From: a bacterium | GTDB taxonomy: Bacteria; Chloroflexota; Dormibacteria; UBA8260; Bog-877 | Length of the DNA stretch: 8,814 nucleotides | Assembly: GCA_021817025.1 (NCBI GenBank) | Contig: JAKAWF010000123.1 | Coordinates: 1 to 8,814, forward strand | Reading direction: 5' to 3' | Shown here: positions 5,395 to 8,814 of the stretch, in pieces | Position numbering within the stretch: position 1 is the first letter of the stretch | Layout of the letters: the number at the start of each line of letters is the position of its first letter | Made by a program: the position numbers and the translations under genes | Notes under the pieces: generated by a model | Database searches by the model: none | Told to the model about the DNA's origin: nothing | What the model saw: the letters and a program-made list of their open reading frames with translations, nothing else

Positions 5395-6060
5395 TCACGC
5401 CGCGCCCACCGCCACCGGTCTACCGGCGAGCCCCCACTCGGGGTACCCCTGAGCCATGCGCCGTGCTCGCAGCCCGGCCCTTCGGAGCTGAGCGACCGCC
5501 TGGCCTGAGAAGACGCAATATGGCCCGCGGCAATAAGCCACGATCTCCCGGCCTCGCGGGAGTTCACCGATGCGGGCCTCGAGCTCCTCCACCGGAATCG
5601 AGATGGCACCCGCGATGTGCCCTGAGACGTACTCTAAGTGGGGCCTGACATCGATCAGGGCAACCTTGCCAAGGGTCAGGCGACGTTCCAGCTCGGCCTG
5701 ATCGATGGACTCCAAACCGTCCCGGATCTCGAACTCTGTCTCCACCAGTTGCCTGGCTTCGGGAAGTTCTTTGACAGCCAGGTCCCGGAGCGCGACCCAG
5801 AGGCCTACGACCGCAGGATCCGCGACGCGATACCTGATCTGGGTCCCCAGCCTGCGCCGCTTGACCAGATGGGCCTGATGAAGTATCTGGAGGTGCTGCG
5901 ACGCACTGGCCATGCTGAGCCGAGCCTCCTTGGCGAGTTCGTCGACATTGCGTTCGCCCTGACAAAGAAGATCCAGCAACTCCAGACGATGGCCGTTCGC
6001 CAGCCCTTGCCCAGCTCGGGCCAGCTGTTCATAGAAACTGTCCTTAAATATTCCATTCAT
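5395..6060 (-). CDS. ArsR-type winged-helix / rhodanese fusion regulator
   Basis: The 221-residue protein has two domains. Residues about 10-95 form an ArsR wHTH: LANGHRLELLDLLCQGERNV, then ARLSMASASQHLQILHQAHL as recognition helix, and RRRLGTQIRYRVA as wing. Residues about 118-216 form a rhodanese domain: ALIDVRPHLEYVSGHIAGAI is the CH2-type opening and CRGPYC (177-182) the active-site loop with catalytic Cys177, ending in QGYPEWGLAGRPV. Such fusions are known and are thought to sense or respond to reactive sulfur, the Cys carrying a persulfide; that role is inference here. The start is ATG 6060, with no clear ribosome binding site but TAGACT (6075-6070) as a possible -10 box 9 bases upstream, so the message may be nearly leaderless. 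Downstream on the same strand lies an MFS fragment. Confidence 0.92.
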   Translation of the reverse strand: MNGIFKDSFYEQLARAGQGLANGHRLELLDLLCQGERNVDELAKEARLSMASASQHLQILHQAHLVKRRRLGTQIRYRVADPAVVGLWVALRDLAVKELPEARQLVETEFEIRDGLESIDQAELERRLTLGKVALIDVRPHLEYVSGHIAGAISIPVEELEARIGELPRGREIVAYCRGPYCVFSGQAVAQLRRAGLRARRMAQGYPEWGLAGRPVAVGAA

Positions 6061-6212
6061 CGATTGAGGAGTCTAGCACAAGAGGACCCCTTGAGCTTGG
6101 CCCGGGATCCCACCAAGATGGGACATGGATCTGGCTCCAGCGCGGGCGCCGCCTCGGCCACGCGACTCGGCACGCGCGAAGCCACCTGGAGGCGATGACC
6201 CAGTGAGTTCAA

Positions 6213-6271
6213 GCAGCTCCCGCCTCAAGTGGCCGCTCACTGCCGGGGCCCAACCGGACAGCGGGAGTTGC
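6213..6271. terminator. 11-bp stem-loop directly after the CHAP hydrolase gene
   Basis: Bases 6213-6223 pair with 6261-6271 over 11 positions with one G-U pair; the 37-base loop contains a smaller hairpin (AGTG with CACT). On the minus strand it starts 3 bases after the stop codon and is followed by TTGAACTC. Position suggests a transcript end; the long loop makes it less certain. Confidence 0.4.
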
Positions 6272-6274
6272 AAC

Positions 6275-7432
6275 CTAGCCGTAGATGAAGCCAGCCACAC
6301 CCTGGAGGGTATTGATCTCGCGTTCGTCGACTTCGCCCCAGCCGACGTAGTTGGCCTCCTTGACGATGAAGGTGGTTGGCCCAAGCACCGCCACCACCCA
6401 GGCCACGTGCCCGTAGTAGGGGTCGTACGCGCCACCCGGGTTGAACACCACCATCGAGTTCGCCCGCGGGGTCATCCCGACGGGATATGGAGACCCCATC
6501 GCATAGTCCTCAGAGATCCACTGACCTCCGTTTCCGAATGGCGCCCACGGCACTTCGGTCTGGGTCGCCACATACCAGGTGCACTGTCCCCAGGGATAGT
6601 TGTCCGGGGTGCTGGCGTAGGGGGGGCTGGGCGGCCCGTAGACATTCAGTATCGCGCCGCCCTCGGCACCCGCCGGCCCGGTGTAATTGCCGATTGCCGC
6701 CTGCTCAGCCTGCAGGGTCTGGATCTGAGTGGACACCTGCTGGATCTCTGATGCGACCTGGCCCGCCTGACCGGTGAGTGCCGAGGCCTGCTGGCTGAAT
6801 TGAACCTGCTGGGACTGCAATTCGGCCGCCTGGGTCTGCAGGCTCGCTTCCAACCCCACCACCTGTTGCTCCTGCCTGGTCTGGGCTACCTTGCGCGACT
6901 GTAGAGAGTTCTCGTCGGTGACCAACTTCTGGGTGAGCGCCGAGAACTGCTGCCCTACTGTCTGAAGTTGGAGGGTGTTGGCTACGAACTGGGCCACCCC
7001 CGAACTGTTGGCGATCGCACTTGACAGGTTGTCGGCGGTGCCGTGCTGGTAGAGCTCGGTCACGAGGCTGGCCAGCTGAGACCGGTCGAGGACGACCTGG
7101 ACTTGGGTGGTCGCTATCTGCGCATTTGTGGCGGCCAGGGCGGCGTTGGCCCGGTTGAACGCCCGCTCCGCTTGGGCGACCTGCGCCTCGGTCGTGGCCA
7201 CCTGCTGCTGGGTCGCCGCCGCTTGCTGACCGGCCGAGGATGCCTTCCCTTGGAGGGAAGCCAATTGTGACCTCAGGGAGGCCTCCCGGGACTGCAACTG
7301 AGCAATCTGTGACGCCAGACTGCTTGCGCCCACGTCTCCGGTGGCGAGGAGGGAGGCAGCCGCCAGGACGACACCGAACAGACCCAGCTGGGCCACCAAG
7401 CGCACGGACCGCGGGCATCTGGTATGAGACAT
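6275..7432 (-). CDS. Secreted coiled-coil peptidoglycan hydrolase with C-terminal CHAP domain
   Basis: The 385-residue protein starts with a Sec signal peptide: basic MSHTRCPRSVR, hydrophobic LVAQLGLFGVVLAAASLLA, cleavage probably after VGA near residue 36. Residues about 40-245 are a long Gln/Ala/Ser-rich coiled coil (Q-rich heptads such as SLRSQLASLQ), as in PcsB-like hydrolases where it restrains the enzyme. The CHAP domain follows: GQCTWY with catalytic Cys284, GHVAWV with His342, and KEANY with Glu359, so the catalytic set is intact. It should cleave peptide cross-links or amide bonds of peptidoglycan outside the membrane, in growth or division. ATG 7432 is chosen because it opens a proper signal peptide; the frame extends to TTG 7495, but that overlaps a probable promoter. 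A related, decayed CHAP gene lies upstream on the same strand. Confidence 0.9.
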   Translation of the reverse strand: MSHTRCPRSVRLVAQLGLFGVVLAAASLLATGDVGASSLASQIAQLQSREASLRSQLASLQGKASSAGQQAAATQQQVATTEAQVAQAERAFNRANAALAATNAQIATTQVQVVLDRSQLASLVTELYQHGTADNLSSAIANSSGVAQFVANTLQLQTVGQQFSALTQKLVTDENSLQSRKVAQTRQEQQVVGLEASLQTQAAELQSQQVQFSQQASALTGQAGQVASEIQQVSTQIQTLQAEQAAIGNYTGPAGAEGGAILNVYGPPSPPYASTPDNYPWGQCTWYVATQTEVPWAPFGNGGQWISEDYAMGSPYPVGMTPRANSMVVFNPGGAYDPYYGHVAWVVAVLGPTTFIVKEANYVGWGEVDEREINTLQGVAGFIYG

Positions 7433-7466
7433 GAACAGGGACGAGAAGAAGATCGCCTCGAGTGCG

Positions 7467-7495
7467 ACCCTAACACGAAGCGAGTCTCGTCGCAA
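7467..7495 (-). promoter_or_regulatory. Possible promoter of the CHAP hydrolase gene
   Basis: TTGCGA (7495-7490) and TAGGGT (7472-7467) are 17 bases apart on the minus strand, giving a leader of about 25-30 bases before ATG 7432. The match is moderate and this GC-rich background yields chance hits. Confidence 0.35.
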
Positions 7496-7884
7496 CTGTG
7501 GTCGTCTGCCGACAGGGGATTGCGGCAGCGGGAACTCGACCCTGCTGATGGCTGAGTCGCCCCCGCCGACCCGATCTCACCAACGTTTAACGAGCCACCA
7601 TTCGTCGCGGCCCCAGACCGGAGCCTCGTTCAGCACCCCTCGGGCGTCGGCAGCTTCGACAGTCGCAGCGCGACCCAGACTGCGTCGGCCCGGGGCCCCA
7701 CCGCATGGAGACCGTAGGGCGCTCGGGGTGCGCTCGCTCAGACGCCGCGCTGCACCCGGGGAAGGGAGGCGCTCAGGGCGGGATCAGAGAACCCGCTGGG
7801 AGCTCTTGGGAGCATCAGCGATCCGGTGGGCGTCGCGGAGGGTGGCATCGGGGCTGAGCCGGACCCCAGGAGCGCTGGGTTGGT
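7496..7884. other. Interval without a recognisable gene between the two CHAP loci
   Basis: No frame here has gene features. A 6-bp stem (CTGCCG 7506-7511 with CGGCAG 7523-7528) lies just upstream of the possible promoter. I looked for a c-di-AMP (ydaO) riboswitch, which precedes many cell-wall hydrolase genes, and did not see its conserved elements. Confidence 0.45.
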
Positions 7885-8629
7885 TCAACTGATCGGGCCG
7901 TAAATGAAACCCAGGTATCCTGCGCCAGCTGGCACCCATCGATAGTCGACCCGGCCCCACCCACCCCCAGGGATGTCGAAGGCCATCTCAGAGACCTCGA
8001 ACTCATTCCCCTGGACCGCTTCGACGTCGGCCCCGGGGCCATAGCTTTCTCCGGGCACGTCCGGGCCCCAGACCACGATCGAGCCCACCTCCGGGACCTG
8101 CCCTTCGAGATGACCAGCAGCAGCGGCATTCGCCCACCACTGGTCGGCGTTGCCGCCCAGGTGACCTTGCGCTGCGTGGCCACGCACCAGGTGCAGTCGC
8201 CGCAGACGAAGGCCCGGCTGCCACTGCCGACCGAGGGCTGGCCGTTGGAGAGCTGTGAGAGCAGCAGTTGTGACTGCGCCCAGCTGTTGCTGCACCACCA
8301 TGGCCTGGCTCCCGTCGGCTGTGAGCTGGCTGGCGTCCGCGCTGACCACCTGCTGGTCGTGCTGCATGTTGGTCACCAGCTTGACACCCCAACGCCCCAG
8401 CGGAGGTCAGATCCCAAACCGGACCCCCTGACTCACTCCAGCTCCCTGGGAGAGAGCACGGACCTGGCCCCCGGAACCCCCGTGGTCGCGACCACGGGCA
8501 CGGCCACGCCCAACCACGGCCCAGCTGTCAGTGGCGCCTGCCTACTCCCCAGTCCTGATCCACAGTGGCGCTCGACACGGCCATGGCCAACGCCAGCGAG
8601 GTGTGCCGAACAATTCGGGCTCCGCGCAT
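7885..8629 (-). pseudogene. Decayed secreted CHAP-domain hydrolase
   Basis: The minus strand starts convincingly at ATG 8629, with GGGGGAGGA a few bases upstream, and encodes a signal peptide (MRGARIVRHTSLALAMAVSS) that runs into TGA at 8528-8530 after 33 residues. Further on, one frame gives a coiled-coil piece (QQVVSADASQLTADGS). Near 8280 the sense shifts to another frame for SQLSNGQPSVGS and the CHAP opening CGDCTWCVATQ (catalytic Cys at 8193-8195), then near 8160 shifts back to the first frame for GGNADQWWANAAAAGHLEG, the region FEVSEMAF, and the closing RVDYRWVPAGAGYLGFIYGP, to TGA 7885-7887. Where GHVA with the catalytic His is expected, GPGA is read (Pro codon 8035-8037). Two opposite frameshifts, an early stop and the lost His make it a pseudogene; sequencing error could explain the shifts but not the His. 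Confidence 0.75.
8479..8498. repeat. Perfect 20-bp palindrome
   Basis: CCCGTGGTCG followed directly by CGACCACGGG forms an uninterrupted 20-bp palindrome centred on TCGCGA. It lies in the degraded N-terminal part of the CHAP pseudogene. It could be a regulator or recombinase site, or chance in GC-rich DNA. Confidence 0.5.
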
Positions 8630-8814
8630 CTGTCCTCCCCCACAGCGCGACCTTTGCGAGAAGCGAGGTCACGCCACTGAGGGTGGGCCTCGTCAATCTC
8701 GCACACCCTGCCGCCGGACCAGTGGATTGTCGAACCTACCAGGCCTCCGTCGGCACGGGCGACGGCCTGGTCCTGGACATCGCCGAGCGGCACTCAGCGC
8801 GACCCCAAGATCGG
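8630..8814. other. Right-hand edge, nothing recognised
   Basis: This stretch is upstream of the decayed CHAP gene. Open frames run to the edge on both strands but are too short to judge and show no familiar motif. Any promoter of the pseudogene should be here; I see no convincing one. Confidence 0.35.

Noticed and set aside
6125..6751. 208-codon plus-strand open frame
   Set aside because: It is antisense to the CHAP gene and intergenic DNA, with no supporting features.
7433..7884. c-di-AMP (ydaO) riboswitch upstream of the CHAP gene
   Set aside because: Known for similar genes, but the conserved riboswitch segments were not found on the minus strand.
8542..8793. 83-codon minus-strand open frame at the right edge
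   Set aside because: GC3 is high, but it overlaps the signal-peptide start of the CHAP pseudogene, which has a strong ribosome binding site, and its translation is unrecognised.

Overview
The window is chromosomal DNA from a high-GC (about two-thirds G+C by eye), probably monoderm bacterium. The pointers are actinobacterial- or Chloroflexota/Dormibacterota-like: strong GC preference at third codon positions, GTG and probably CTG starts, TGATG/ATGA gene junctions, a promoter whose start lies on the ATG (leaderless), and secreted CHAP-type cell-wall hydrolases. The phylum is an inference from style, not from a marker gene; only the last 58 codons of citrate synthase are present as a core gene.

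Layout. 1-178: 3' end of citrate synthase (+). 179-474: no gene, but two long stem-loops. 475-2061 (minus): a tightly packed operon reading ArsR-type regulator, small thioredoxin-fold-like protein, SHOCT membrane protein, class I SAM methyltransferase, each junction overlapping by 1-4 bases. 2062-2275: the divergent control region with one promoter per direction, each carrying its own palindrome. 2276-3542 (plus): PadR-type regulator, a 68-residue Cys/Gly-rich coiled-coil protein of DUF5320 type, and a second class I methyltransferase that appears to start at CTG. 3543-4215: no convincing gene; it ends in a 12-bp GC hairpin. 4216-4416 (minus): a DUF2180-type zinc-ribbon protein. 4417-4819: nothing recognised. 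4820-5206 (minus): a fragment of an MFS transporter. 5395-6060 (minus): an ArsR wHTH-rhodanese fusion. 6275-7432 (minus): a secreted coiled-coil/CHAP peptidoglycan hydrolase. 7433-7884: no gene. 7885-8629 (minus): a decayed second CHAP hydrolase. 8630-8814: nothing recognised.

How the parts fit. The centre is two divergent transcription units with the same logic: a winged-helix repressor first, then a small protein likely to handle metal or thiol chemistry, and a SAM methyltransferase last. With the DUF2180 zinc ribbon and the ArsR-rhodanese fusion further right, the region looks like an accessory patch dealing with metal, sulfur or redox stress. No inducer or substrate can be read from the sequence. 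The patch is flanked by decay (MFS fragment, CHAP pseudogene), as expected for a region that turns over quickly.
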